A DNA stretch of 64,000 bases. Source: Bullera alba. Lineage: Eukaryota > Basidiomycota > Tremellomycetes > Tremellales > Bulleraceae. The notes beneath the pieces were generated by a model that saw only the letters and a list, made by a program, of their open reading frames with translations, was not told the DNA's origin and made no database searches. Position numbers and translations under genes: made by a program. Where the stretch lies: the NCBI GenBank assembly GCA_001600095.1, contig BCIX01000002.1, forward strand, positions 620,001 through 684,000, in the 5' to 3' direction. Positions 24,005 to 37,300 of the stretch are shown here, piece by piece (position 1 is the stretch's first letter; each line of letters begins with the position of its first letter).

Positions 24005-27000
24005 TTACTCGGCCCCGATGACAAAGACGACGTCGCTAGGTCTGACAAAAAGCACTCTAGGGTTTTCGAACCCTGTGAACGTACTGCCAATCCCCCAATC
24101 GCCCACAAAGGGACTAGTACTCCGTTTCCTCAAGCCCTCCACGCCTAATTGATTATGCCCAAATCCCCCGGATACAGGTGGTAGACCGAGACCTAAACCC
24201 ATGAGATGGCTGTTCCCGGAACCAGGTGCAGTGTTGTTACGATTTGGTTTCCGCTTGAGACCCTCTCTTATCGATTCGATACGGCGTTGTCGATTGTGCC
24301 GAACCTCTTGTTCTGCGGGGGAGGGATTGTGTCCGAATTCCAAAAGGTCCGTCTTGTGGAAATAGTGAAGTCCATCTTTGGATCCGCTAGGCAATGTCTC
24401 CACACCCAGTCTATCAGAGTCTTCCACCTCTACCCCCACCCAAGGCCCTTTCGACTGAAAAGGGTCTTATCAGTAAAGTGCCTCGAAGGTCGCGCAATGG
24501 GAGCCACTCACTCCGTCCAGATGACCAATGTACTTGATGCACGCCTTGAACCTCACCCTCCGCTTGTCCAGGGAAACAATACACGGAACGCCGATATTCA
24601 GACTGACGCCTTTCCCCTCGAACGGCCTCAGACCCTCTTCCAGCGACTTCTTCGCCAACACCCCGGGAAGCGGTTCGGACCGTCGAGGGGGGTCGAATGC
24701 CGATGCTGGGTGGTAGTTCCGGCTGCTGAATGACGCGGCGGATCTCGTACTGGAACTCGAGACCTTTCTCGGGATACGATGGATCGTCACTGGCGGTGGA
24801 GGTGGCAGCGTGATTGGAATTGGCATTGGCGCCTTGGTCGGCGAGGAAGAGAATGTCAAGCTGCTAGCTGGCTGTGATCCCATTTCAGAGACATCAGACC
24901 CGTCCCGCCTGATGATGGGCTCGATTGCCGGTAATCCAGATGATAGCCGGGGTGTCCGTGCCTCGGAGCCATCTTCAGTGGTGGACGAAGAGGGTGACCG
25001 AACCGATGCTTTGGATAGATTGCTGTGCGAGGGTGGTGGAGCAGTTTTGACAGGTTTGAGGGGCTGTGTGGGAGGTTGCATCCGAGATCGAACGGAAGAT
25101 GTGGATGCCACAGAGGGATTCCGGATCCGAGCGGACGCCGTCGTTGACAGCCCAGAGGCTTTGGCAGGCGAGGCGCTTTTCGAGGTCGGAATGCGATGGG
25201 AAGAGGGCGTTTCAGGAGATTTTGCCGATGTCGCTTGCTTGGCTGGGGATTGCGGAGATTTTGCGTTGTTGTTCGTCACGAGAGCTGCCGAGGCCGACTC
25301 TGAGGTCGATTCTGTCTCTGGCTTGGGATCGACAGAAGTTGACGAAGACAGGGGGACCTTCGAAAGTGCCACTGTGCTTGACTTCGTCACTCCTTTGGCC
25401 GTTGGAGTCGGCTTTGCCGCGATACCAGGTGCTCTCGTGGTCACCGTCGTCCTACTAGCTATCGACGGAGCTATCGATGGAGCCCGGCTTCTCATCGAGG
25501 CGGTCGTAGACGCCGATGCTGTTCGCAATCGAGTTTCCGCCGTGGCTTTGGTGACCTCTGGCGTTTTGCGACCGTTGGCTACGGATGTCACTCGGGAAGT
25601 CGGAATGGGCGGCACAGGTGGTCTGACCACTGGGGTTGAAGCCGTCCTCCCTTGGCCGTTCACTTTGACCCGAGGACCAGGTGCAGCTGTTGCTGCCGCG
25701 GTCTTGCTTGCGTTGGCGTTGATACTGGCGACTCTGCTTCGCACAGAGCCTGTGGTCGATGCGCTGGTTGTCCTCAGCCGACTGGGACCGGTATCAGCTG
25801 TTGATGGTACAGGGGGTACAGGGGGCACGGGCGGTCTCGCTACGCGAGTAGTTGATGTGGAAACGGCCGCCTGTGGTGTTTTGGCGGTATTTGTAGACCG
25901 GACAGATGTGATGGATGGTGTTGGCTTCGACGCCCGAGCCGCCGATGTTGCTGTACTGGTAGTCGATGTTCCAGTCGTCTTGACAGCAGGTGTCGATGCA
26001 GTGGAGGGAGTAGTCCTAGCGGATGATGTCGTAGGTATGGTACCACTGGCCTTTGTACCGGGCACAGGTCTCGTCACAAGTGGACGGAGCGGTCCTGACA
26101 TTGACCTCGTGGCGGTAGTCTTGGCGGTTGCATTTGTCCTTATTGAGGCAGTTGGAGACGAAGCCCTTGGAGGCCGTGTCCGCCCAGCCGCGGCTGGTCC
26201 TATTGGCACAGTTGGACCTTGTCTCGCTGCAGTGGGACTCCTCGCCTGTGGACCCGTGGTTGGCGCTGCGGTCTGTGTTGGAGGTCGAGGTCGTGAAGCT
26301 GGTGATCGCCGACTTGCACTCGACACCGTCGAAGCAGAACTGCTCAATCTCAACCTCCTCAGTCCAGACGGATCAGGGGGTGTAGTGGTCCCAGCTCGCA
26401 AAGTAGACGGTTGTGAGGCTACGCTTGCAGTGGTCTGCCGTGTGGCGGTGCTTCTGACAGACGCGCCGTCCGAGGCTGAGGGTCTAGGCCGAGGTTTGGG
26501 CAGAGCAGAGCGAGGCGAGGCGCGGGATGAGGAAGGTGTCGAGTTATGAGCGAATCGAGCAGCCTTCTTCGGCGTCTGCGGTGCAGGCAAAGACGACAGC
26601 AGATCATCCACGGGGATCTCAATTTCTGATAATCGAAGATGGTCCGTCAGTGCAATGACCCAAACACTGACGCCGGAATCGAAAGCGCCTCACCATCTGA
26701 AATTTCCTTTAGAGCCCAATTCTCCAGCGAGTCGAATCCCCTTGTGTCCCTAACCTGCATCCACCTCCTCCTGATATGCCCCACCACACCCTCTTTGATC
26801 TGTTCGACCTGTTGTCTACCCCGCGATCGCATCGGTAGAGCCGTTTGTAAAGTTGCAGGATCCACCTTGAGCAATATTGACGAGACGAGGGCTTGATATA
26901 TCCTCGGACCCTCCACACATCCCTGTGACGAGCTGACGATGTTGACTATCTCCTTGCCTATGTTCTCAAGCAGATCGTCGTTGAATCCTTTCCCACTGAC

Positions 27001-28744
27001 CAGATCCCATAACTCCTGACCTTCTGCAATGGCCGGAAAATCCGACATGAGCAGTTGTCTCAAGTGATCCTGGAACTCCTCTAACATCCTTTCCAGATTT
27101 TCCACCCATACCGCCGCATCTCGACCTCGAAGTCGGATAGCATATTCCATACGCGCTTTGACCATCTCCACCGATTTGAATACCGAAACGGCGTTCCTCG
27201 ACGTCACATTCGCCTGCACTTCGGCTACTAGACTATCCCGATCTTGCTGGTCCGCAGTGGCGATATCCCTGCCCCAACTCTCGCCCCATCCCCGGACTAG
27301 GAACCTCCGAGCTCGTTTTGCGAGGACCACAGCTCCGACGTCCGGAGCACTGGCAAATTTCCATACTCTGCCCGCACGCAGAGAGCACTTCTTACAGTGA
27401 CACTTGGAATAGTCCAGTCCATGGCAGAAATCCCAGACGATCCGCGCTTCGATCTCGTCGATCAAGGTATCGAGCTGGAGGTATGATGCAGCTCGATGAA
27501 TTTGAAAACTAGTCAAGAGGTCGAAAGTCCGGTTTGAAAAGTCGAGATGGCCGGCATACATGTATCCAAGACAGAAATGCAGTGCGGCAGGCGTGAAGGG
27601 TGGCGTTGGCAGGTGTATATCGGCAGTGGAGCTGGTCTGGAAAGATGACGGGTTGAGGAGGAGAGAGGCAAAATAGGGCGATCTGGAGGCGAGGACGAAC
27701 TTGTGAGAGGGGAAGATAGCGGTGGATGATAACGAGTCTATCGAGTCGTCAGAGTCGTTATCCGATCCAGACTGCTCGCTGTCGCCTGGGGAGTCGAGGT
27801 GGATTCGAACATCGGCGTAAAGCTTGCTCCGCCACATGTAAGTGAGATCTTGTCCAAGCTTGTCCCTCCGTTCGTGTATGTTCCCTCTTCTTCCCAGTGA
27901 GTCTCGTATACTCCCTCCCATCCCACTATCATCTTCCGCAGAGATCCACTCGACCACATCGCCGAAGCCTTCGCCGGTATACAGCCATCTACACGAAAAT
28001 CAGCATACGCACCGAGATGATCGAATTCAAAGCATAGCTCACTCGAGCTGAGCTCTGAACAGCTCTGGGGTATCGCCGTGAGTGAGACGCATAACCCCAT
28101 CGCCAGACGCTCGGATCGTCCCCTCGCTCTGAAAGGTATCCACCGAAAGGCTGCTCGACCGACCTGGTATTGGGCTCGGACGCCGAAACGACGATGGCGG
28201 TGTTGACGGGCGTGAGGATGGGAACAAAGGCGGCAAGAGGTGTGGTGAAGACGAGCTCAAGGAAGTAGGTGAACGAGTCATAGGTCGCGTGATGAAGTAT
28301 CGATCTTTGAATGCCTCTGCGCCATGTCAGCTCGGACCGCCTGTGCGACTGGATCCACTCACTCGGGGCTCTTGCATAGATTACGGCTGGAAGCATCCAT
28401 GTCAGTCACTCCTGGTTCTTTCATCCACAAATTCTGCTCGTCTCACCCTTATGGCCCCAGACTCTGTCCCCAAGCTGACCGGAGAAGCCATCGCCCTCGC
28501 TCTCCCAACTGACGTCCCCGAACCTCTCCTTCGCGTGGTCAAACAGACTTCTCAGCTCTCTTGCCCATACTTCCGTGCTATTCTCCACTCTGTCCTCCAC
28601 GCTGGGGAACATGTCCCAGTCCAGCCGCGACGACGAAGCGAGCGCATTCTGCAGACCAAAGCCGTTACTGTTGACTTGTTTGATATCATTCGAATTACGG
28701 TCGACTCCTCTGGGTGATTGACCGTTGATCGGTGGACGGGTCAT
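24005..28744 (-). CDS. BTB/POZ plus CAP-Gly domain protein
   Basis: A long multi-domain protein (roughly 1,450 residues) read from the ATG at 28744 to TAA at 24005. The N-terminal part has a first, interrupted BTB fold (GDRVWGHK, AVIYARAP, FKDRYF, then a Ser/Pro insertion and ELFRAQLEWLYTGEGFGDVV). A full BTB domain follows (SKLYADVRIHLDS, FPSHKFVLASRSPYFASLLL, ALHFCLGYMYAGHLDF, AASYLQLDTLIDEIEARI), then a helical region and about 600 residues of Ser/Thr/Pro/Ala-rich linker (26600-24900). Near the end is a CAP-Gly module: GVPCIVSLDKRRVRFKACIK, KGPWVGVEVEDSDRLG, GSKDGLHYFHKTDLLEF. The usual GKNDG tubulin/EB-tail groove reads GSKDG. A microtubule-linked cullin adaptor is a reasonable guess but not shown by the sequence. 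Convergence with RPN6 leaves about 230 bp. Confidence 0.85.
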
Positions 28745-29128
28745 TCTGCCTTGTCGTGAGGAGTATCATAGCTGGTTCATTATCGAGAGTCGAGACGTTT
28801 CCTAGAGCAAGCGGGCCGAGTTGTATGATCAGAGCAAGAGTGGAATGGACAATGATGCGCTCGTGTGGTTTCCAAAACAACTATCAGATCGACCACCAAT
28901 TCCGAAACGCGTGTTTTGACCGGGCGGCGAGTGCGTGAAATGAAACAAGGTCTTAGCCTCTTCCTAGGGCGAGGGCGGTCGGTATTTGCTGGGCCAGATA
29001 GCTCAACCACTGACTATGAGTCGCTGTACAATACATCAGGGCAACGACAAAGGCTACCAAATCCCTGTACAAAGATACCATATTCAAGCAGCAATACACC
29101 CTGCAGAAGATCTCGACGCCATACTACC
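28745..29128. other. intergenic region between NDC80 3' end and BTB/CAP-Gly gene start
   Basis: About 384 bp with the promoter of the BTB/CAP-Gly gene and 3' flank of NDC80. Nothing else recognised. Confidence 0.4.
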
Positions 29129-31572
29129 CTAATGAGTCTCGGCAAGCGCCCGTATCGACTTGAAGTGGTTCGCAGTATGTTCCTTCATCTTGAAGATGAT
29201 CCGCATGTGCTCCATCACTTGCTGCACCATGTCCTCTTGCAAACGCGCCGTCTTGTGTTTGAACTCCTCAAAGCTGTATCGCGATCAGCTTGCACCTCCT
29301 TGATATGTGACCGGCACTCACTCTACTCTCTTCTGCTCCAGTGTCGACTGGAGAGTAGTCACCTCTTGCTGGCTCTCATTTGACATTGTGATGACTCTCT
29401 CCTCCATACTTCCGATTTGACGATTCGTGTCGTTGGTTTCGCTCTCCAATTGCTGTTCAGAATCAGCACCATCCTCGCACGATTTACAACGCGAAGCTCA
29501 CTCTTCTAGCAAGCTCGGCTTGGTCGCTCGCCAACTTCAACTTGACCTCGAGATTGTCACAATCGGCTCTCAGCCCGTCTACTCTTTGACCAACTTTGTC
29601 CAGATCATCCTCCAGTGAGATCTGCTCGTTGGCCAATTCCGAGACTTGCCGCCTAAAGCTCTCGCTGTATGCTTGGAGAGCGGGCTTGATGACTTCGCTC
29701 ATCCTCTGTCCTGACGTCTGCACGTGTAGGATGTCCTCTGTACCCATATCGATCTGGATGTTGTAGTCGACTCCATCTGGTCCTAGAGACGTCTCGCCAT
29801 CGGCCAGCGGCTGGATGATACCGATTTGGTGCCCGAGAGAGGTGTACTCCGATAACAATTGCTCAAACAGGTCGATCATCTTGGTGACCATGAGCTCCTG
29901 ATTGTACGATTGTTGGCTGACTTCGGCAACTTTGGTCCGCAGGTCGTCCAGATTCCGCTTCAAGCTTTCCCTCTCGTGATTCATCCGTTGGACTTCGTCC
30001 GGCGATAGGTTCTGCTCCGCAACTGCTTTCTCTATTCTCGCCAGCTCGGCCCGTTTAGCGATCACATCTTGTTCTGTAGCCGAGTCAGCGTGGAACGACA
30101 GTCGAAGCGGTATCGCATATTCTCACCCTGATCACTTATTAGAGCTCTGGCACGCTCATTGGCAAGGCGTAGTTTTTCAGACTTGGCCCTCTGGGACGTG
30201 ATGAACGTGACAAATTTGGCTTTGTCGCTCATGTAGTCGATGTGCTGGTTCTCCAGTGCCTTGAGTGGTGGCTGCACACGATGTATCAGCGACGCCCCTG
30301 TCCTGGTCTGTCACGGACATACCTCTTGGGATTGTAAATCCTTCAGCTCGGCGTTCAACTTCCGGAACTCGGTCTCTAGCTTTTCGCATTCCTCGAAAGA
30401 CGCTTGAGCGATTTGCTCTGTAACAGGTCAGCATTAGGTATTTCTTTCAGAAAGTGTCCGAGTGATGTTGCTCACCGTAGACATCGGTGAAGGCATCATC
30501 TGCCTCTTGGAACTCTTCGTATCCCTCGTTGTACCATTGGCCATAGGTTATCCTCGCGTAATCCCAGAACTCCCTGTCCTCCTTTTGTGGGTGATCAATC
30601 GGCAGCATTTTGGCCGGTAGAGTCATTGGATCGGTGATGCATTCTGGATCGACCCAGCGCTCGTGTGCCTGTACTCAGGTCAGCCCATACGCCCCACACT
30701 GATGATACTAAATGCTTCCTGGCCTTTACTCACCCGCTTCAACTCGACCAGCCAGCACAACATGGCCAACATCCCAGGGTAGTGTGCCGGAGAACCAGGT
30801 GCTCCCCAGGCCGTCTTGCCGCACGAGTCCATACCGGGGTACCTCAGATCCTTTAGAATCGCAATCGCTGCATCCTCTGGCTTCTTGAACTGTTCAAAGG
30901 CGACCGGATCGATGAACTCGTCGATGAGATATCGGAACATCTGGACAAACTCCTTTTGCGTCGGAGAGGTGAACGTCTTTGCGGTGATGGCCACTGGATA
31001 GTGCGACTCGAGGAGATACTCTTGGACAGTGTTCATGCAGTCGAGTTGGAATTTCCGATCTCTTAGCGGTCTCGTGTCCTGTTTCGAGTGTTGGAGCATC
31101 ATACCCGGTGCCACAGATGCTCGTCCACCTCCAGGAAACACTGAGCTCCGGCGGACACTATAATCACACAGTATAAGCTGAAGATATTTGGATCTGTGAT
31201 GTGCAAAGCTCACCTCCCTGGGGGATTCCGGCTAGGTTGACTGGTTGATGCTCTTCCGTACATCCCACCATCACCCCTACTGCCGCTTGGGAGCCCGACC
31301 GAGTGGGTCTCCCCTCTCAATGGTCCCATTCCACTGTTTCTAAGCTGGTCCTGCGAGCTCGAGTGCGATAGAGCCGGTTGCGAAGATGGCCCCGGCATGA
31401 CGCTCAGCCTCGAGTGACCGGGTTGACTGGGCGCCATGGACAATCTGCTATTACTAGGCATCCTCATTGGACCTTTCTTCATTGCTGATGAGGGTAGCGG
31501 GATGCTGGAGTAGGCTTGACCGTTGCCCATAGGTCCATCAGGGACCAGAGTCCGGCGTCTGGCGGCGTCCAT
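29129..31572 (-). CDS. NDC80: Ndc80/Hec1 kinetochore protein
   Basis: Ndc80 forms the outer-kinetochore microtubule coupler with Nuf2, Spc24 and Spc25. The ATG at 31572 opens a basic, Ser-rich, disordered tail (MDAARRRTLVPDG, SNSRLSMAPSQPGHSRLS) of the kind phosphorylated by Aurora B. The calponin-homology head follows: DTRPLRDRKFQLDCMNTVQE, MFRYLIDEFIDPVAFEQFKK, AILKDLRYPGM, HYPGMLAMLCWLVELKR. The rest is coiled coil (ESLKRNLDDLRTKVAEVSQQ and similar) with a final FKMKEHTANHFKSIRALAET-H before TAG at 29129-29131. About seven introns. Identification is firm. Confidence 0.94.
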
Positions 31573-32075
31573 GGTATCTGAGGTGTCGTCGGGATTATGC
31601 GTTGAACGCCTGATAGATCACTGTTGTTGTGGTGCTAGATGAAGGGACTGAGGTCCAGTTGACCTTATATGACCTCGAGTGATGTCGAGTACACTCTGAC
31701 TGAGTCCACCTGTGTCGCTGGCCCAAGTTAGAGTCGTCAAGATGAGAGATGTCGAATGACACGAAGGACAGAGAGCGCGTTTGGCGTCAGAGTTTGTTTA
31801 CACCATTTTCACGCCGAACGCGAGAAAGTTGCCACTTTGGGTAAAATCTATAAGGAACGCCACGTGGGAGAGCAGTTCGCGCGATATGCCCGGGAGACGT
31901 GCATGACTGGATCTGATCTAGCCGATCGACTACATGGTAGATGCTCTGAGTCCTGGGAGATAGTACCGCAGACGAGTGCACAGGAGCCCAGCAGTCGTGG
32001 TTTCGTATTAGGTCAAGCGAGTAGAACTTCCACGACGTCTCGTTCTGGTGAGCTTGATTTTCACCCACGCGAAGG
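31573..32075. other. intergenic region between decarboxylase 3' end and NDC80 start
   Basis: About 500 bp upstream of NDC80. A plus-strand frame running through here into the decarboxylase exon has no ATG-linked domain and is a shadow. AGTGATGTCGAGT-type echo words occur near 31680. No gene seen. Confidence 0.4.
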
Positions 32076-33904
32076 TCATAACGTTGACTCCAAAACAGCT
32101 TTCACGATATCCAGATCGCCGTCCGTTCTATCTAACCCAGTCCTCCAATTACTGACAGCCACCCTCACCGCTCCCTGGCCTCTCCACTTGGTCGCACTGA
32201 CGTACATCTTCCCCGTGCCGTTGATCGCGGCGGTCAACCTCGATGATGAAGTGGGGTCTGAGGGCGGGTATGCTGAGGTCTCCGATCCGCTGAATAGGAC
32301 GATGTTCAGGGGGACTATAGGCTGATTGTCTTTGGCCTCCGAGCCGTGGTTTGCAGAAGGGTTCATCAAGACGAAAGAGCTCGACTTGTCGATGTATTCT
32401 GCCACACGACGGGCGAATTGGATATTCCGTCTGATAAGATCTGGATCGAGGGGGTCAGCTTAGGAAGCGGCTTGCCAACAGCTAACTCACCTTGATATCC
32501 TTCTTTTCCGAGACTCATCAGGCTCGCAAATAGAGCCAATGCGCGGAAGCGTCTCGAGTTCTCGATTCCGAGGTATAGCGGGCTGGTAATCCCTGCGTGG
32601 TTGATCACCCCGGTCAACGATTCGTCGACGATACCCGGGTCTCTGGTATTGACAGTCAGGTATGCCGGGGCGTTGGGCGGTGCAAACACTGCTGTGAGTG
32701 CAGATGGTGATTTGGCATAGAACAGACCGCAGTCGTACGGTACCTACACGGGTCAACCGGAGCCCGCTCGAGGTCTAGTGACACTTACATTGAGCCACTT
32801 GTGACCTGAAGTAAGGTCAGCAGCAAAAAAACAGAACGGGAACTCGTTCTCCTACCGTCCAGAGTTAAGCTATTGACTTGATCCAGACCGTTGGTCAGAT
32901 GCCGCATTTCAGGCAGCACCGCAGCGAATCCTGCAAATGCTGGGAAAGATCAGCCTAACCCATATTCGAGCGATATCGACCTACCAGCGTCAACATGAAG
33001 CCATGCGCCATATCTTTTGCAAAGATTGGAAACCTTCTCCAATCCACCGCCGAAAGCGCCCGTGTTGACCTCGCCAAGGCCGTAAGAAACGATAATCCCT
33101 CTTCCGACCTTCTTCTCCTCATACAATCTGCTCTCAAGCGCCAGCAGGTCAAACGCGAGCTCATCATCAGGACTTGCTGGCATGCTTTGGATGACTTTAG
33201 GGCCGCCACCTATACCCACGAGAGCTGCTGATTTGGTGATTGAAAAGTGGGGATGTAAGGCGAGAATGGCGATTGGCGGTGAAGGAATGTTGGGCCCACA
33301 AGGCGGTCCATCTTGGGCATAAGAGTAGCCTTTCGGGAGGTGTGGCGAGACTGAATAGAGATAGTCTCTTGCACAAGCTATAAGCAGTCAGTCGAAGCGT
33401 CTCGTTGTGTCGCTGCACTCTTCACATACCGAGGCCTAGAACATTTGAAGCGGTTGCTCCGGTAGTAAGGGTCTTGCTTTGGAATGCGTCTGGTTGCACA
33501 CCCAGAAGATCCAATACGAGATCGAGAGTCCTGTTCTCTATCGCAGTTGCGGCCGTTACATCCGGCAAGGTCACTTGGACATTCTCATCATAACTCCCCG
33601 CTAGGATGTCTGCCAATTGTGCAGCTGGCGTCACTCCACCGGTGACAAAGCCAAAGTACCTCGGTCCAGTTTGTGCTTGAAGACATCCCGGCAAGATGCT
33701 ATTGACCAACAGCTCAGTGGTGGCCTTCGTGCCTAGTCCTGATACTGGCAGATCCCTGGGCAGTGATGATAGCGCTTTGCTGTAGGCGGATGCCGAGGGC
33801 AAGATAGGGAGATCCGAAATCGAGTTGTGTCGCGAGGTGATGTGTTCCGTCACGACTTGCAGCACCGAGCTGAAGTCTTGGTCATCTTGATGCAGCGTCG
33901 ACAT
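32076..33904 (-). CDS. Group II pyridoxal-phosphate-dependent amino acid decarboxylase
   Basis: The protein belongs to the aromatic-amino-acid / glutamate decarboxylase superfamily, which removes the alpha-carboxyl group of an amino acid. From the ATG at 33904 it shows LPVSGLGTKATTELLVNSIL, GPRYFGFVTGGVTPAAQLAD, LTTGATASNVLGL, GRGIIVSYGLGEVNTGAFGG, RYGAWLHVDAG (PLP-pyridine Asp region) and the Schiff-base lysine motif LTLDGHKWLNVPYDCGLFYA. The catalytic-lysine codon is in a 17-nt exon (32789-32805). The C-terminal lobe includes YLGIENSRRFRALALFASLM, FVLMNPSA, and VRVAVSNWRTG. It ends IVKAVLESTL. Substrate cannot be assigned; by the pattern it is closer to the tyrosine/aspartate-decarboxylase-like fungal group than to canonical GAD (inference). 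Confidence 0.88.
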
Positions 33905-34313
33905 GGCCGGAGATGTGGATCAAGTGCAAGTTATACATGCGTCGCCCACTCCAGTGATCGGCCCTGTCAGTCACACGATGCCATGTGTTGCAGGTGCAAC
34001 GTCGCTATCGCAGGACCTGGCAGCTCCCTGTACGCGGCGCTCCCTTTGGCTGGGCGGGGATGAGCGCTCGCGGGCCTACCAGCCGAGCCTGTTCCTGCCT
34101 ATGCCCACTGTTAAGTTTAGGCGGGCACGCATAGGAATTGTTGTTGCCTTGAACAATGGCGACGGTGACTCTCATCCATAGATTTCGGTAGCTCGAACGA
34201 CTCATACCGCAAATCGCAGGGCTAGGGACCGCAACACGACCGTGATGACCTGGAATGACGGATCACGGAGCTGAAGACACTCAAACGACAGAATCTCATG
34301 CATTGGAGGAGAA
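33905..34313. promoter_or_regulatory. divergent promoter region decarboxylase / Munc13-like gene
   Basis: About 410 bp between two divergent start codons. No recognised element. Confidence 0.35.
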
Positions 34314-37300
34314 ATGACGAGCGAGAGCTGCCTTGAGTGCGTATAATGTTTCGTTCTCGGTCGCGAGGTGATGTCGTCCACTGCTAACTTTTGCTTGCAG
34401 ATATGCTCTTCGAGTAGCGTGAGTAGTGATCGACTCTGTCGGACGGCTCAAGGATGTTGGTATGTTGTGCTAACCCGCTGTAGCTGCCTGCAGGTCCTGA
34501 TAGACCAACGCGCACGGCAACCGCCCCCCGCGCCACCGCCTAACCCCTCCACGCCCTCTTCAGCAACCCAGACACCGTCCAGAAGATCGTATCAGGATGG
34601 GGTCAGTGGTCACTCGTTCAGAGCGTTCGACTTCTCGTCCCTTATCGGGCGGGACTCGAGCAAATCGCCTAAATACCCGGAGAAGATGCTCAAAGTGATG
34701 GATGTCACGCTTCAGCGGATAGCTATGGGGCAGGAGCCGAAGTGGGTCTTATTTTCCACGAAGGTCGCGGACGTTGATGTTTTGATGCTGATACTGGAAC
34801 AGATTCTCTGACCAGCGGTTTCGTCGGACAGCAGCAATGTTTTGGAACTCGCCCTGGCCGGACAAAGCGTTCCAGAAGCAAATGCGAGAGTCAAGAAAGA
34901 TCGAGGATCTGATCCTGCCGTTTGTCACGACCGCGACGAAGTCACTCAAGAAGGAGGAGGAGCTGGCAGATGGCGCATGGAAATTTGAGTTGAATACCCA
35001 AATCGCCCTCTTCCTCGACTTGCTAGCCGACTCTTTGGCTGCGGTTGGACCGTCATCTGGCGAATTGACCAACAGGCTGGAAAGCTATCGACAGAGATTA
35101 CGGGAGCCAGCGCCAAATTCGACAGCAGGATCAATCAAGGAGGCAGACAGGAATTCATTAGTAGTTGGAAGCGATAGAGGTCATGGAGGTGACGCGGAGA
35201 GTACTTTCAGTACACGGAGTGCCAAAGCGGACGGTTTTAGAGGGAAAGAGACGGAGGAAATCGGTCAATTGTTCGGTCTATCGGACGATCAGCTGCAAGC
35301 TAAACTGAACGAGCTCAAGACAATATGCACGGAACGGGTAAGTAGTCACTTGGAGATCTGGTCTCATGCTGACTTCGAATGTTCCAGGCTGCTCTCGAGG
35401 ATCTCAAGGTGTGTTCTCGCGATGTCACACAACCTGTGCCATATTCTGACCTAACCCTGTTAGTCCTGCTTAAAACGCCTGAACACGGACAACCCTATAC
35501 CATACGGGCCCAACGATTTCTCGGATCCCGCCCAATGGACAATCTATCGTGCTGGAGAGGTGTCGACTCTATCACAAATGATGCTGCTTATGATGCAGGC
35601 AAACCCCACCTTGGCTCAGACCTCGGAACGACACTCGACTGGCGGAGATCTATCTGCAAGGGTCGACTCGCTCCGGTTAGACGGCCCCACCTCATCCTTC
35701 ACATACGTTCCGTCGGATCCGCGATCGGTGTACAGAGATTTACTCGATCGATGCCTGGAGTGGGATTTGGAGGTGCTGAGCACCTTACCGGAAGATGAGG
35801 ATGTCAGTCTGGGAGTCTTGAGTCAAGAACACATGAGTCTCCTCGGAGAATGTGCTGTAAGATGGAGGCTTCCAGCGAGTTTCAGAGCTTGGGTATTCCT
35901 GTCTGCCATCGTGGAGAGGTTCGAGCAAGGCAATGTGCCGTCCGCTTGTGTACACGAAGCGACGGCCATGGTGGCTAAGGTATCCGCTGAGGCGTCGGTG
36001 GACACATGGGCAACTTCCGATGTGAGTCCTGGTCCTCTAGCTGCACAAATAGCTCGCTGATTTATCCTAGCGACAAGGGCTAGGGGCTGCCATGGCGAAA
36101 CGAGATCTGTGCTTCTTCTCCGCCATTGACTCTTCTCTATCCTACGCATCGGATGGGTATCACTCGGCAGACTTCTACGACGCCGTGTCGGATTGGCTTG
36201 TTATCGGCACTCAGGAGACGACTTCCACACCGGCAATGGCCAAAATGACAGAAAGCATCGTTTCTCGAATACGATCACAGGCCTTTGAGAGCTATATATC
36301 GGAAGCGGGCGAGAAAATGGATCTGTTCGAGGGTGGGAGACAGAGCAAAGGCTTTGCGATGGCGATGAGTGCTTGGGTTGAGAAAGAGGCCAAAAAGCTC
36401 AACAAGAAGTTCGGTGACCCCGTAGCCGAGTGAGTTGTCTCTATCTTACCATCCCTGTACATTGACTGACTAGCTGCAGTGGGATTGATGTTGTCCCGCT
36501 GGTCATCACACAGCAATTGTCCCTGTGGCTGCGGGATTTGGAAGACGCCATGTCGCAGCTCGGGCCAGGCCAAGAGGAGGACGAGATTGAAGAGGCATTC
36601 GGATTATTCAGAAAAGCCCAGAAGATGATCAATCTTGGCAACGCCTTCTCAAAGTGGGTTTCAGCTACAGAAGGTGACAAGAAGCTAGAGCTAACCGCTC
36701 GGAACAATAGTGATCCCATACACTTCTCCCTGGCTCCAGTCTTCGAGCCGATAGTCAAACTCTGGCTCGACAAGACGGCGCTGAAGACGAAGCAATGGGC
36801 CGATCAAGTACGTAGCACGATGAGGGCCATATCAAAAGCTGACCAACTTTTGCTTTTAGGCATTGGCGGTAGACAACGTGAGTGTCCCTAACTGCAGGCT
36901 GGCTTTGGAGAGCGTTGCTGACTTTGCGACAGTTCGAACCATCGACAGAATATGGGCCCTCTTCATCGGTGACCGATCTGTTCGACTCGTTCCGCAGTGC
37001 GAGTACGTTCATCATGGACCTGGATTGGCCAGATGAGCAGCAGCTTGCATACTTTGCCATGCGATTGGCGAAGGTGAGTACAATTTAGGTCACCGCCTGC
37101 CGCATCTGGCTGATTTGGTCTCAGATCTTCTCGCTGTCGATACATGACTACTGTGCGAAGATGGAGCAGCTCTTTGCCGAAGATATGCGAGCGGACGAGG
37201 CTGTACAGCCGGCACAAGCAGCTGCAAAGCAGAAAGCCTGGATAGAGAAAGCCAAATCGACTCTGGCAAGTCTTCAAGGAGAAAAGAAGCTTCAGGCTTT

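Noticed and set aside
24810..26549. 579-codon open frame on the plus strand, Val/Ala/Gly/Asp-rich
   Set aside because: It is the exact antisense shadow of the Ser/Thr/Pro-rich linker of the BTB/CAP-Gly gene; composition is the complement of that linker and there is no domain or splice context.
31756..32325. 189-codon plus-strand frame between NDC80 and the decarboxylase
   Set aside because: Half of it is antisense to the decarboxylase C-terminus and the rest has no motif.
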